Assembly: GCA_938074335.1 (NCBI GenBank)
Contig: CALJEL010000035.1
Span: forward strand, 1-33,455
Direction of reading: 5' to 3'
Source: an uncultured bacterium
Lineage (GTDB): Bacteria; Nitrospirota; Thermodesulfovibrionia; Thermodesulfovibrionales; CALJEL01
Length of the DNA stretch: 33,455 nucleotides
The translations under genes and the position numbers were made by a program. Positions 7,006-18,156 of this stretch are shown here, in pieces; within the stretch, counting starts at the first letter, position 1, and every line of letters starts with the position of its first letter. The notes below the pieces were generated by a model, which made no database searches, was not told where the DNA came from, and worked only from the letters and a program-made list of their open reading frames with translations.

Positions 7006-7844
7006 GCTAACTCCCTGTGGATTATGGTTACCTTAACGGGAAATCTTTCTATGGTCTTTTTCAATTCCTCTACTACTACAGGCGATCTGTGTCTTCCACC
7101 TGTACAGCCCACTGCTATGAGCACATAGTTTTTCCCTTCTTTTATGAATTGCGGGATAAGGAATTCTAAGAGATTGCTGAGTCTCTTCAGGAGTTCTATG
7201 GTCTCAGGGTTTTTGAGGACAAAGTCTCTTACTTTTTCATGAAGGCCATCTTTGTCAGCGAGTTCAGGCACAAAGTATGGATTTGGAAGAAATCTTACAT
7301 CAAAAAGCAGGTCTATATTCTGAGGGATACCGTATTTATAACCAAAGGAAAGGAGTGTGACCGAGGGTCTGGAATCCCTCTCTCTTGAATAGTTAGTAAG
7401 TATCCAGTGCCTGAGTTCATGGGGACTCATATTGGATGTGTCCTGTATCCTGTCTGCCATGTCCCTCAACATAGAAAGGTCCTGTTTTTCTCTGTTTATT
7501 GCCTCATCAAGGTTATTGCCTAGCGGATGGGGTCTTCTTGTCTCCCTGTATCTTCTCTTTATAACCTCGGGATCCGCCTCAAGAAACACGATTTCTGTAA
7601 GATGCTCTTTTTTTAAGGAGGAAATAATATGCCTTGCCTCCTTTAAAAAGTCCTTTTCCCTCACATCCACTCCTATGCCTATCCTGTTTATGTCACTTTC
7701 AGATGGAAGGAGCTTCAAAAAATCTGGAAGCAGTGTAAGGGGAAAGTTATCAACGCAGAAATAACCTGCATCTTCAAGTGCCTTCAGGGCAACGCTCTTG
7801 CCCGAGCCTGAAAGACCTGTTATTATTACTATATTTCTCTTCAT
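7002..7844 (-). CDS. rapZ: RapZ/YvcJ-family nucleotide-binding protein
   Basis: RapZ-family P-loop proteins bind nucleotides and, in enterobacteria, act as RNase adaptors controlling amino-sugar synthesis; elsewhere the role is less clear. The Walker A motif G-L-S-G-S-G-K-S is at residues 9-16, followed by A-L-E-D-A-G-Y-F-C-V-D-N-F-P typical of the family. The middle holds R-Y-R-E-T-R-R-x-H-P-L and F-G-Y-K-Y-G-I-P. The C-terminal domain ends I-A-V-G-C-T-G-G-R-H-R-S. Length (280) is normal. It overlaps gspF and the desulfurase gene by 4 bp each, so all three are probably co-transcribed. Confidence 0.95.
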   Translation of the reverse strand: MKRNIVIITGLSGSGKSVALKALEDAGYFCVDNFPLTLLPDFLKLLPSESDINRIGIGVDVREKDFLKEARHIISSLKKEHLTEIVFLEADPEVIKRRYRETRRPHPLGNNLDEAINREKQDLSMLRDMADRIQDTSNMSPHELRHWILTNYSRERDSRPSVTLLSFGYKYGIPQNIDLLFDVRFLPNPYFVPELADKDGLHEKVRDFVLKNPETIELLKRLSNLLEFLIPQFIKEGKNYVLIAVGCTGGRHRSPVVVEELKKTIERFPVKVTIIHRELA

Positions 7845-9001
7845 AGTCTTATGAGTTGATTCAGTTCAAATACTGGAAGGACAACACCAAGGACTACAAA
7901 AAGGACAATTAGTCCCATCAGTATTATCATTGCTGGCTCAAGGATGGTAACCGCACCTGTGAGTCTTCTTGAAAACTCCTCTTCATAAGTGGAGGATGCC
8001 CTCTTGAGGTTTTCCACAAGCCTTCCACTTTTTTCACCATTTGCGATCAGCTCTACAAGCACAGGTGGAAGGAATCCCAGAGAGGCAGAGAGTCTTCCAC
8101 CCTCTGCTACAGACCTTGTAGCAGTTAGGATATGGGCTTCCATTACCCTGTTTCCTGTGCATCTTGCGGAGATCTCAAGGGCCTTTATCAGAGGGATACC
8201 TCCTTCAAGTAAAAAGGCAAGGGTCTTCGTGAATCTTGCTATGTAAAGGGGAAAGAGTATTCTTAAGGGATCTCTGAGTAAAAGTTTATCTATAAGCTCT
8301 GGTTTTTTTTCTTTTAGATGTCTGAATCCTAAAGATAGGGCTATGACCATTAGAGGTATGAAAAACCAGAAGAGTTTGATAAATTTTGTGACGGTAATCA
8401 GTATCTTGGTAATAAAGGGAAGGCCTGCCTTTGTGTTCTCAAAGATCTTTATAATCTTTGGCATGACATAGAGGAAGATAAAGAAGAGCACTCCTGTTGC
8501 CACAAGGAGCATGATGAGAGGATAGATCATGGCAGTCCTCAGTTTTGACTTTATCCTGTCCTGTGATTCAAGATACTCAGCTAACCTTTCAAGGACAGAA
8601 GGAAGCTCTCCGCTCATCTCACCTGCCCTCACTGCATTAACATAGAAATCAGGGAATAGCCTTCCCTGTTCCTCCAGTGCCTTTGAAAGGGACAGACCGC
8701 CAGAGACCTTTTCCTTTATATCATTAAGAATACCTGCTAATTTTGAAGAGGATTCCTGAGCTATTCCTTTTAATGCATCGGTAAGGGAAACCTGCGCAGA
8801 AAGCAATGTGGAGAGCTGTCTTGTAATGTAAGCGAGACCTTCTTTGGAATATCTTTTAACAGGCCCCTCTGTCTTAATCAGTCTTGGATAGATGCCCAGC
8901 TCCTTTAATCTTATAGAGGCCTCTTGAGGTGTTGAGGCCTCTATCCTTCCCTGAGCCTTCATGCCCTGAGCGGTATAACCAGCATATCTGAAGAAGGGCA
9001 T
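7841..9001 (-). CDS. gspF: Type II secretion / type IV pilus inner-membrane platform protein GspF
   Basis: The 386-residue product is the polytopic platform protein of the GspF/PilC family, which couples the assembly ATPase to pseudopilin insertion in the inner membrane. It has an N-terminal cytoplasmic region (M-P-F-F-R-Y-A-G-Y-T-A-Q-G). Two T2SSF helical domains follow at about 55-180 and 255-380, each with the G-E-x-S-G type motif (A-G-E-M-S-G and N-G-E-K-S-G) and paired membrane segments. No other gsp or pil genes flank it, which is unusual because gspE/F/G are normally clustered. It sits 2 bp after the protease gene. Confidence 0.9.
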   Translation of the reverse strand: MPFFRYAGYTAQGMKAQGRIEASTPQEASIRLKELGIYPRLIKTEGPVKRYSKEGLAYITRQLSTLLSAQVSLTDALKGIAQESSSKLAGILNDIKEKVSGGLSLSKALEEQGRLFPDFYVNAVRAGEMSGELPSVLERLAEYLESQDRIKSKLRTAMIYPLIMLLVATGVLFFIFLYVMPKIIKIFENTKAGLPFITKILITVTKFIKLFWFFIPLMVIALSLGFRHLKEKKPELIDKLLLRDPLRILFPLYIARFTKTLAFLLEGGIPLIKALEISARCTGNRVMEAHILTATRSVAEGGRLSASLGFLPPVLVELIANGEKSGRLVENLKRASSTYEEEFSRRLTGAVTILEPAMIILMGLIVLFVVLGVVLPVFELNQLIRL

Positions 9002-9003
9002 CT

Positions 9004-10440
9004 TTAATCCATTGAAAGGGTCAGATGGAATGTCTGACCATCCCTGTAGATGAAGAGCAGTATATCTCTATCCTTGAGATTTGAAACAATCTTCTGATAA
9101 TCCTTTGTATTATTTATCCTTGTCCTGTTTATAGCCATTATCACATCACCCTTCTGAAGATAACCCTGTGCCGGGCTATCTTCAGATATATCTGAGACTA
9201 TAACACCGGTTATTCTTGATGGCAACTGAAGCTCTCTTCTTATCTCAGGTGTTATGTTCTGCACCACCACACCTTTAAGGGCATTCTCATATTCACCTCT
9301 TGCAGCAACCACCTCCATTGGTAATTCCTCTATGGTAACCCTTACTGAAAGCGTCTTTCCATCTCTGAATATCCTGAGCTCAATCTCTTTGCCTGGTGTG
9401 GTGCTTGCTACAAGGTTCCTTAGCTGTGTGGGATCAGTGATATCCTTTCCATTATATTGAAGTATTATATCTTCTTCCTTGAGGCCTGCCTTTTCAGCAG
9501 GGCTGTTTTCAAATACCTGATTTATAAGTACGCCCCTGTCTTCTTTAAGGCCAAAGTGTTTTTTCATATCAGGAGATAGTGCCTGTACAGTGACACCAAG
9601 CCATCCCCTTACAACCTTTTTGTGTTTTATGAGCTGGTCCATTACTGCCTTTGCCATATTTGATGGTATCGCAAAGCCTATACCCTGATACCCTCCAGTG
9701 GTACTGAATATGGCTGTGTTAATACCCACGAGCTCACCTCTTACATTCACCAGCGCGCCACCGGAATTGCCGGGATTAATTGCAGCATCTGTCTGGATAA
9801 AGTCTTCATAATCAGCAATACCAACATTTGCCCTTCCTGTGGCACTTACAATACCCATAGTCACTGTCTGATTCAGTCCATAGGGATTACCGATAGCTAT
9901 TACGAGCTCTCCAACCTTTAATTTATCGGAATCTCCGAATTCTATATAGGGAAGATCCTTTGCCTCTATCTTCACAACTGCAAGGTCTGTCTTTGGATCT
10001 GTCCCTATTACCTTACCCTTGAATTCCCTTTTATCAAGCAGGGTCACCTTTATCTCATCAGCTCCCCTTATGACATGATTATTTGTAAGGATATAGCCAG
10101 AGGGATCCACTATCACACCTGAGCCAAGACCTGTCTGTTTCCTCTCCCTGGGTATTCCAAAGGGTTCACCGAAGAATCTCCTGAAAAAGGGGTCATCAAA
10201 GAAGGGATCCCTGAGTCTTATGGTCTTTACAGTGGATATATTAACAACAGCAGGCTTTACTGCCTCCACAATAGAGGCCATTGCCTCTCCTGTCTTTGTG
10301 AGAAAATCAACAGACTCCTTTGGTATCTTCGGGCTTGAATACCCGAGGCTATGGATATCGAGATTGGAAGCAAGTATAAGGCCTATTATAAGTCCTGCAA
10401 TTATTGATAGTATGGATACAGTGAGTAATTTCCTTTTCAT
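9004..10440 (-). CDS. HtrA/DegP-family periplasmic serine protease with two PDZ domains
   Basis: HtrA proteases degrade or refold damaged envelope proteins. The 478-residue protein has an N-terminal signal or anchor (hydrophobic 5-24) and a trypsin-like domain with the triad His122 (T-N-N-H-V), Asp152 (K-T-D-L-A-V-V-K) and Ser226 (G-N-S-G-G-A-L). Two PDZ domains follow at about 275-375 and 390-475. The linker near residues 80-100 is rich in Phe and Arg, like the LA loop of DegP/DegQ. The ribosome binding site GAGGAGG lies 6 bases before the ATG. It is first in the long minus-strand array. No clear heat-shock promoter was found upstream. Confidence 0.94.
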   Translation of the reverse strand: MKRKLLTVSILSIIAGLIIGLILASNLDIHSLGYSSPKIPKESVDFLTKTGEAMASIVEAVKPAVVNISTVKTIRLRDPFFDDPFFRRFFGEPFGIPRERKQTGLGSGVIVDPSGYILTNNHVIRGADEIKVTLLDKREFKGKVIGTDPKTDLAVVKIEAKDLPYIEFGDSDKLKVGELVIAIGNPYGLNQTVTMGIVSATGRANVGIADYEDFIQTDAAINPGNSGGALVNVRGELVGINTAIFSTTGGYQGIGFAIPSNMAKAVMDQLIKHKKVVRGWLGVTVQALSPDMKKHFGLKEDRGVLINQVFENSPAEKAGLKEEDIILQYNGKDITDPTQLRNLVASTTPGKEIELRIFRDGKTLSVRVTIEELPMEVVAARGEYENALKGVVVQNITPEIRRELQLPSRITGVIVSDISEDSPAQGYLQKGDVIMAINRTRINNTKDYQKIVSNLKDRDILLFIYRDGQTFHLTLSMD

Positions 10441-10593
10441 GGCATGCCTCCTCTGTTACTCATAAGTTTCTTATTAATAATTTTAACATAAAACCCTTGT
10501 TATGTTATCAGGCTTTTTGTTAGGATATTCAAGGTTCAATACAGATTCATACCCTTAGGCCTTATTGCACAAATTCTTATTAGGAGGTAGGTT
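10441..10593. promoter_or_regulatory. Divergent intergenic promoter region (htrA / osmC)
   Basis: This 153-bp AT-rich spacer separates the divergent arrays and must hold promoters for both. A weak sigma-70-like candidate for the plus strand is TTGTTA (10497-10502) with TAGGAT (10521-10526), 18 bases apart, upstream of the AGGAGG site of the OsmC gene. A minus-strand promoter is not clear to me. Confidence 0.4.
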
Positions 10594-11013
10594 ATGAAGG
10601 CAAAGGTTACATTTGTGAAGGGACTTCAGTTTGTTGGTGAATCAGAGACAGGTCATGCAATTGTTATGGATGGAAATAGAGAATTGGGAGGTGAGGATAC
10701 AGGGCCAAGACCCATGGAACTGCTCCTTATAGGTCTTGGAGGATGTACAGGAATGGATGTGGTATCAATCCTCAAGAAAAAGAAGCAGGAACTTGAAGGT
10801 CTTGAGATAATCATAGATGGTAAAAAGGCAGAGGAACATCCCAAGAGGTTTACTGATGTGACCATAGAATTCAGAGTCAGGGGGAAGGCTCTATCTGAGG
10901 AGGCTGTAAAAAGGGCAGTAGAGCTATCAATGGAGAAATACTGTTCTGTAAAGGCAACACTGGAGAAAGAGACTAAGGTCTCTTTTAAGTATAATATAAT
11001 AAGCACTGAATGA
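10594..11013 (+). CDS. OsmC/Ohr-family peroxiredoxin-like protein
   Basis: OsmC-family proteins reduce organic hydroperoxides through two cysteines. Both are present: Cys51 in G-L-G-G-C-T-G-M-D-V and Cys117 in E-K-Y-C-S-V. G-P-R-P-M-E-L-L-L precedes the first. The 139-residue length fits the YhfA-like OsmC branch. AGGAGG precedes the ATG by 7 bases. It is first in the plus-strand run, 12 bp before ilvC. The TGA stop is in frame with the ilvC start, but both proteins are complete, so this is not a fusion. Confidence 0.9.
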   Translation: MKAKVTFVKGLQFVGESETGHAIVMDGNRELGGEDTGPRPMELLLIGLGGCTGMDVVSILKKKKQELEGLEIIIDGKKAEEHPKRFTDVTIEFRVRGKALSEEAVKRAVELSMEKYCSVKATLEKETKVSFKYNIISTE

Positions 11014-12664
<1,651 letters not shown>

Positions 12665-12668
<4 letters not shown>

Positions 12669-13396
12669 AAAAAGGTATATACATACTTCCCAATATGCTC
12701 ACCCTGGTAGGTATGTTTTTTGGTTTTCTGAGCATTATTGCAACCATGAGGGGGAATTATGTCCATGCTGCCTGGGCAATTGTGATTGCAAATATATTTG
12801 ATGGTCTTGATGGCTTTGTGGCAAGGGCAACGGGTGCATCATCAAGATTTGGTGTCGAGCTTGATTCCCTTGCTGACCTTATTGCCTTTGGTGCAGCACC
12901 ATCTATCCTTGTTTACAGATGGACACTCCAGGATTTTGGAAGACTGGGCTGGGCCTTCTCATTCTTCTTCCTTGCCTGCGGTGCCCTGAGGCTTGCAAGA
13001 TTCAATGTCCAGACAGCACCGGGCCAGTCAAAGGCCTTTACAGGTATGCCCATACCTGCTGCAGCAACCATAATGGCCTCTGTTGTTATATTTCACTACC
13101 AGTTCCATGATTATCCGCCTGAGAAGAGCCTCCTGGTTCTTATCCTTACAGCAATCTGTTCCTATTTAATGGTCAGTACACTCAGATTTCATGGACTTAA
13201 GGAGCTGAATTTGAGGAGCCGGAAACCCCTCTGGTTTCTTCTAGGGTTTATTCTTATTATGCTTGTCATAGTGATACATCCACCTGTGGCACTCTTTGTA
13301 TTTGCAATGGCATACCTTTTTGTTGGTATAATTGAGAATATATTTTTAATGTTCAGGAAAAAGAGGAAGGCTGATGAGGATAATAAAGGTCTTTGA
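12665..13396 (+). CDS. pssA: CDP-diacylglycerol-serine O-phosphatidyltransferase
   Basis: PssA makes phosphatidylserine from CDP-diacylglycerol and serine, the step before Psd. The CDP-alcohol phosphotransferase signature is complete: D-G-L-D-G-F-V-A-R, then G-x-E-L-D-S-L-A-D (spacing D-x2-D-G-x2-A-R-x8-G-x3-D-x3-D). The 243-residue protein has about seven hydrophobic segments, as in the Bacillus-type membrane form, and a basic C-terminus. It overlaps psd by 4 bp and leuA by 23 bp. Confidence 0.95.
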
Positions 13397-14882
13397 TACA
13401 ACACTCAGGGATGGTGAGCAATCTCCTGGTGCCTCCATGAATGTTGAGGAAAAGCTCCAGGTAGCAAGACAGCTTCAGAGACTCGGGGTTGATATTATTG
13501 AAGCAGGTTTTCCCATTGCATCACCAGGAGATTTTGAGGCTGTAAGAAGGGTTGCCTCTGAGATAAAGGGAGTAATCATTGCAGGTCTTGCAAGGGCAAA
13601 GGATGAAGACATTGAAAGGGCAGCAGAGGCCCTGAGACCTGCTCAGTTAAGGCGTATCCATACCTTTATTGCCACATCAGATATTCATCTGCAGTATAAG
13701 CTCAGGCTCTCAAGGGAGGCTGTTCTTGAGGCTGCCGAGAAGGCAGTAAAGAAGGCAAGGCAGTACACAGATGATGTGGAATTCTCTGCAGAGGATGCCA
13801 CCCGTTCGGAGCGGGATTATCTCTGCCGTGTCCTTGAAGCAGTTATTCAGGCAGGTGCAAGGACCATCAATATCCCTGACACTGTTGGATATGCTATACC
13901 TCAGGAATTTGGTGAACTGATTGAGTATATAAAAAATAAAGTACCCAATATTGATAAGGCAGTGATCTCGGTTCATTGCCATAATGACCTTGGCCTTGCA
14001 GTAGCCAATTCCCTTACAGCAATACTGAAGGGTGCTGGTCAGGTTGAATGTACCATAAATGGAATTGGTGAGAGGGCTGGTAATGCTGCCATGGAAGAGA
14101 TAGTGATGGCATTAAAGACAAGGCCAAGATTCTTTGAGGCTGATACAAAGATAGTAACTCAGGAGATTTATAAGACAAGCAGACTTGTCTCCAAGATAAC
14201 AGGAATGGTTGTTCAGCCCAACAAGGCAATAGTTGGTGCAAATGCCTTTGCCCATGAGGCTGGTATCCATCAGGATGGATTCCTCAAGGAGCGTTCAACC
14301 TATGAGATAATGAGGCCTGAGGATGTTGGGATACCACAGTCAAAGCTGATTCTTGGGAAGCATTCAGGAAGGCATGCCTTTAAGGCAAGGCTTGAGGAGC
14401 TCGGATACCGTCTTTCAGAGGAAGAACTTAACAGGGCCTTTGAGAGATTCAAGCACTTAGCTGATCAGAAAAAATATATATTTGATGAAGATATAGAGAC
14501 CCTTGTTTCAGAGGAGGTATCAAAGATTCCTGAGATATACAGACTCCTTGACCTCTCTGTAACGAGCGGGACAAATGTAAAGCCCACTGCAAGGATAAGG
14601 CTTGGAATAAATGATAAGGTGGTAGAGAGGATTGAGCAAGGAGACGGGCCTGTTGATGCTGTTTACAGGGCAATCGCCTCCATAACCGAGACAAAGAGTG
14701 AGCTTTTAAGATTTGAGGTTAAGAGCATCACGGGTGGCACAGATGCCCTTGGTGAGGTTACTGTTACACTTGAAGAAGAAGGTTATACTGTAAGAGGACA
14801 GGGTGCTGATACTGATATAATAGTTGCCTCTGCAAAGGCCTATATTAATGCCCTTAATAAACTTGCAATCAGGAAGAGGTGA
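13374..14882 (+). CDS. leuA: 2-isopropylmalate synthase
   Basis: LeuA condenses acetyl-CoA with 2-ketoisovalerate, the committed step of leucine synthesis. It starts [19 protein letters not shown], the DRE-TIM metallolyase signature. It has the metal-binding H-C-H-N-D-L-G-L-A motif, N-G-I-G-E-R-A-G-N and, after about residue 365, the regulatory LeuA dimer domain that usually binds leucine. Length (502) matches the LeuA1 type. The ATG lies inside the pssA end, after an AGGAAGG ribosome binding site, and is fixed by the canonical N-terminus. Confidence 0.96.
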   Translation: MRIIKVFDTTLRDGEQSPGASMNVEEKLQVARQLQRLGVDIIEAGFPIASPGDFEAVRRVASEIKGVIIAGLARAKDEDIERAAEALRPAQLRRIHTFIATSDIHLQYKLRLSREAVLEAAEKAVKKARQYTDDVEFSAEDATRSERDYLCRVLEAVIQAGARTINIPDTVGYAIPQEFGELIEYIKNKVPNIDKAVISVHCHNDLGLAVANSLTAILKGAGQVECTINGIGERAGNAAMEEIVMALKTRPRFFEADTKIVTQEIYKTSRLVSKITGMVVQPNKAIVGANAFAHEAGIHQDGFLKERSTYEIMRPEDVGIPQSKLILGKHSGRHAFKARLEELGYRLSEEELNRAFERFKHLADQKKYIFDEDIETLVSEEVSKIPEIYRLLDLSVTSGTNVKPTARIRLGINDKVVERIEQGDGPVDAVYRAIASITETKSELLRFEVKSITGGTDALGEVTVTLEEEGYTVRGQGADTDIIVASAKAYINALNKLAIRKR

Positions 14883-14902
14883 ATGGGTGAATGGGTGACG
14901 AG
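14881..14902 (+). repeat. Short degenerate repeat at the leuA/ileS junction
   Basis: GAATGGGT is followed by GAATGGGT and then GACGAG, spanning the leuA stop and an optional ileS start. The 8-bp unit and the GGGTGACGAG end resemble, in reverse orientation, the repeat tract inside the MMPL gene at 27108-27137. Confidence 0.5.
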
Positions 14903-14917
14903 GTAAGGCCGGAGATA

Positions 14918-17686
14918 ATGGATTACAGAGATACTTTAAATCTTCCGAAGACAGATTTTCCCATGAAGGCAAACCTTCCAGAGCGGGAAAAGGAGATACT
15001 GGAGTTCTGGAAGGAAAATAAAATTTATGAAAAGATGCAATTGAAGGACCGGTCAAAGACCTATATCCTTCATGATGGACCCCCTTATGCAAATGGTCAT
15101 ATCCATATGGGTCATGCACTGAATAAGGTCCTTAAGGACATAATTATAAAGTACAAGACCATGAAGGGTTATTATGCACCTTTTGTTCCTGGATGGGACT
15201 GTCACGGACTTCCTATAGAGCTTCAGGTGGATAAAAACCTCGGTCAGAAAAAGGTATCAGTCTCTGTGCTTGAAAAACGCAGGCTCTGTAAGGAATATGC
15301 CGAGGAATTCGTAAAGATTCAAAGGGAGGAATTTGTCAGACTCGGTGTATTTGGTGACTGGATGAGGCCTTATCTTACAATGGACCCCCTTTATGAGGCA
15401 GCCATTGTAAAGGAGTTCTTTGAATTTGTCAAACTGGAAAATGTCTATAAGGGTAGAAAGCCTGTTCACTGGTGTCCATCCTGTGTTACAGCCCTTGCTG
15501 AGGCAGAGGTTGAATACAATGAGAAGGAGTCACCTTCAATCTATGTAAGATTCAGGGTGACTCAGGAAGATGTAGAAAGGCTCTTTCCTGAACTCAGGGG
15601 ACTCGCAGTCTATTTAATCATCTGGACAACCACGCCCTGGACACTCCCTGCCAATCTTGCCCTTGCTGTTCATCCAGAAATCAGGTATATAGGTATAGAG
15701 AAAGACAGCAGTGTCACGATCTTTGCCTCCACACTATCAGAAGACAAGAGGCAGAAGCTTAATCTTGAGGGAAGGTGTGTTCTTCAGGTAAAGGGCTCAG
15801 AACTTGAAGGTATAAAGGTGGAGCATCCCTTTATTGATAGATTGAGCACAGTTGTCCTTGCTGATTTTGTTGATATCTCTGAGGGAACAGGTATTGTTCA
15901 TATAGCACCCGGTCACGGCGAGGAAGACTATATAGTTGGCCTCAAATACGGGTTTCCAATATATGCACCTGTTGATGACAGGGGAAATTTTACAGAAGAG
16001 GCAGGAGACCTTAAGGGAGAGTTTGTCTTTAAGGCAAACGAGAGGATAAACAGGATACTTGAAGAAAAAGGAGCCCTTCTTTATAAAGAAAGATATACCC
16101 ATTCTTATCCTCATTGCTGGAGATGTAAGAAGCCTGTAATCTTCAGGGCTACAGAACAATGGTTTATATCAATGGAAAAGAATAATCTCAGGAAGAGATG
16201 TCTTCAGGAGATAGAAAAGGTAAGGTGGATACCAGCCTGGGGCAGGGACAGGATTTATAACATGATGCTTCACAGACCGGACTGGTGTATTTCAAGACAG
16301 CGCTCCTGGGGTGTGCCAATAACACTTCTTACCTGTGAGAGATGCGGGACTACTTTCAAGGATGAGAGATTCTTTAAAAGGACCATTGAGCTCATATCCC
16401 ATGAAGGTTCTGATATATGGTTTACAGAACCCGCGGAGACCTTCCTTCCAGAGGGTAGCAGGTGTGAAAAATGCGGTAATACCTCCTTTAAAAAGGAGAT
16501 GGATATCCTTGATGTCTGGTTCGAGTCAGGTGTGAGCCATGCTGCTGTGCTTGATAATGACAGCAGACTCTCCTGGCCTTCTGACATGTATCTTGAGGGA
16601 AGTGATCAGCACAGGGGATGGTTTCAGAGCTCATTGATTGCATCAACAGGAACCCGTGACAGGGCTCCATACAGTACAGTCCTTACCCACGGCTTTGTTG
16701 TTGATGGTCAGGGTAAGAAGATGTCCAAATCCCTTGGAAATGTTATAGCACCAGAGGACATTATCAAGCGCTCAGGTGCGGAGATTATAAGGCTCTGGGC
16801 TTCTGCAGAAGACTACAGGGAGGATATGAGACTTTCTCAGGAGATCATAAACCGTCTTGTGGAGGCCTACAGAAAGATAAGGAATACCGCAAGGTTTCTC
16901 CTCGGTAATATCTATGACTTCGACCTGGAGGACCATAGCTCCCGTCTCCTGGAGATTGACAGATGGGCAATGAGCAGGCTTCAGAATCTGATTATAAAAG
17001 TAACAGAGGCCTATGAGAGATTTGAATTTCACCAGGTCTTTCACAGTATTTATACATTCTGCGTAAATGATATGAGTGCTTTTTATCTTGATATCCTTAA
17101 AGACAGGCTTTATACATTCAGGGCTGATTCCCTTGAGAGGCGGGCAGCACAATGGGTTTTATATAACATACTTTCAGTGATGACCAGGCTCCTTGCACCT
17201 GTGCTTTCCTTTACAGCTGAAGAGATATGGATGCACATGCCAGGCAGAAAGAGCATAAGCGTGTTCCTTGCAGAATTTCCCGAGCCTGATAAGAAATTCC
17301 TTGACAGGGAACTTGAGGAAAGATGGCAGAGGCTTATTGCTGTGAGGGATGAGGTCAACAAGGCGCTTGAGATAAAGAGAAAGGAAAGGTTTATTGGAAA
17401 TTCTCTTGAGGCAAGGGTAATCCTTTATGCCCCTTCAGAATATCAGGAGCTCCTTACTCAATACAGGGAATTCCTTCCCTATCTCTTTATTGTCTCACAG
17501 GTTGAAGTGAGGACAAATAAGGATAAAAAGGGTTTTTTTGAGAGTGAAGAAATAAAGACTTTCTCCATTGATATAGAAAGGGCAGAGGGAGAAAAATGTG
17601 AAAGGTGCTGGAATTGGAGCCCCTCTGTTGGAAGATTCAAGGAGCATCCCTCCATATGTGAGAGATGTTATAATGTATTGAGATGA
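14918..17686 (+). CDS. ileS: Isoleucyl-tRNA synthetase
   Basis: A class I synthetase charging tRNA-Ile. The HIGH motif H-I-H-M-G-H is near residue 61 and K-M-S-K-S-L-G-N near 600. The editing domain lies between, with W-T-T-T-P-W-T-L-P and G-T-G-I-V-H-I-A-P-G-H-G. Zinc-type cysteine pairs occur mid-protein (C-E-R-C-G, C-E-K-C-G), and the C-terminal finger C-E-R-C-W-N-W with C-E-R-C-Y is present, as in the bacterial type. I place the start at 14918 because M-D-Y-R-D-T-L-N-L-P matches the usual N-terminus. An in-frame ATG at 14891 falls in a short repeat and adds nine residues. Resulting length: 922. It overlaps lspA by 4 bp. Confidence 0.96.
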   Translation: MDYRDTLNLPKTDFPMKANLPEREKEILEFWKENKIYEKMQLKDRSKTYILHDGPPYANGHIHMGHALNKVLKDIIIKYKTMKGYYAPFVPGWDCHGLPIELQVDKNLGQKKVSVSVLEKRRLCKEYAEEFVKIQREEFVRLGVFGDWMRPYLTMDPLYEAAIVKEFFEFVKLENVYKGRKPVHWCPSCVTALAEAEVEYNEKESPSIYVRFRVTQEDVERLFPELRGLAVYLIIWTTTPWTLPANLALAVHPEIRYIGIEKDSSVTIFASTLSEDKRQKLNLEGRCVLQVKGSELEGIKVEHPFIDRLSTVVLADFVDISEGTGIVHIAPGHGEEDYIVGLKYGFPIYAPVDDRGNFTEEAGDLKGEFVFKANERINRILEEKGALLYKERYTHSYPHCWRCKKPVIFRATEQWFISMEKNNLRKRCLQEIEKVRWIPAWGRDRIYNMMLHRPDWCISRQRSWGVPITLLTCERCGTTFKDERFFKRTIELISHEGSDIWFTEPAETFLPEGSRCEKCGNTSFKKEMDILDVWFESGVSHAAVLDNDSRLSWPSDMYLEGSDQHRGWFQSSLIASTGTRDRAPYSTVLTHGFVVDGQGKKMSKSLGNVIAPEDIIKRSGAEIIRLWASAEDYREDMRLSQEIINRLVEAYRKIRNTARFLLGNIYDFDLEDHSSRLLEIDRWAMSRLQNLIIKVTEAYERFEFHQVFHSIYTFCVNDMSAFYLDILKDRLYTFRADSLERRAAQWVLYNILSVMTRLLAPVLSFTAEEIWMHMPGRKSISVFLAEFPEPDKKFLDRELEERWQRLIAVRDEVNKALEIKRKERFIGNSLEARVILYAPSEYQELLTQYREFLPYLFIVSQVEVRTNKDKKGFFESEEIKTFSIDIERAEGEKCERCWNWSPSVGRFKEHPSICERCYNVLR

Positions 17687-18156
17687 TAAAGAAACTTTTT
17701 TTAATAATCTTTTTTATCGCCTCTGACCAGGTTACAAAGTATCTTATAAGAGAAAACCTGAGCCCTTATGAGGTTATTAAGATTATTCCTGGTATCAATA
17801 TTGTTCATGTATCAAATACCGGAGCAGCCTTCGGGATTCTGAGAGGAGCAGGAAACAGTTTTTTCATAATAATATCCCTTGTTGCCATAGCGGTAATCTT
17901 TTATCTTCTTTTTAAAGAGAAAAGGCATTTCATCCCTTATAGCCTTATACTAAGTGGAGCCATAGGGAATCTACTTGACAGGATTTTTATCGGACATGTG
18001 ACAGACTTCATAGATATTTATGCAGGAAGATTTCACTGGCCAGCCTTTAATGTTGCAGATTCCTGCCTCACGATAGGGATAATATTACTGGGTATCCAGC
18101 TTATCCGAGAAAGGAGTGCTGATGAACGCAGCAAGAGAGCTTTTCAGGAAAGGTAA
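17683..18156 (+). CDS. lspA: Lipoprotein signal peptidase (signal peptidase II)
   Basis: LspA removes signal peptides from prolipoproteins after Lgt has lipidated the cysteine. The 157-residue protein has four membrane helices, S-N-T-G-A-A-F-G-I, G-A-I-G-N-L-L-D-R, and the catalytic aspartates Asp108 (V-T-D-F-I-D) and Asp126 (F-N-V-A-D-S), 18 residues apart as in E. coli. It follows ileS with a 4-bp overlap, the widespread ileS-lspA order, and lgt is two genes on, placing both lipoprotein-maturation steps in one operon. Confidence 0.96.
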   Translation: MIKKLFLIIFFIASDQVTKYLIRENLSPYEVIKIIPGINIVHVSNTGAAFGILRGAGNSFFIIISLVAIAVIFYLLFKEKRHFIPYSLILSGAIGNLLDRIFIGHVTDFIDIYAGRFHWPAFNVADSCLTIGIILLGIQLIRERSADERSKRAFQER

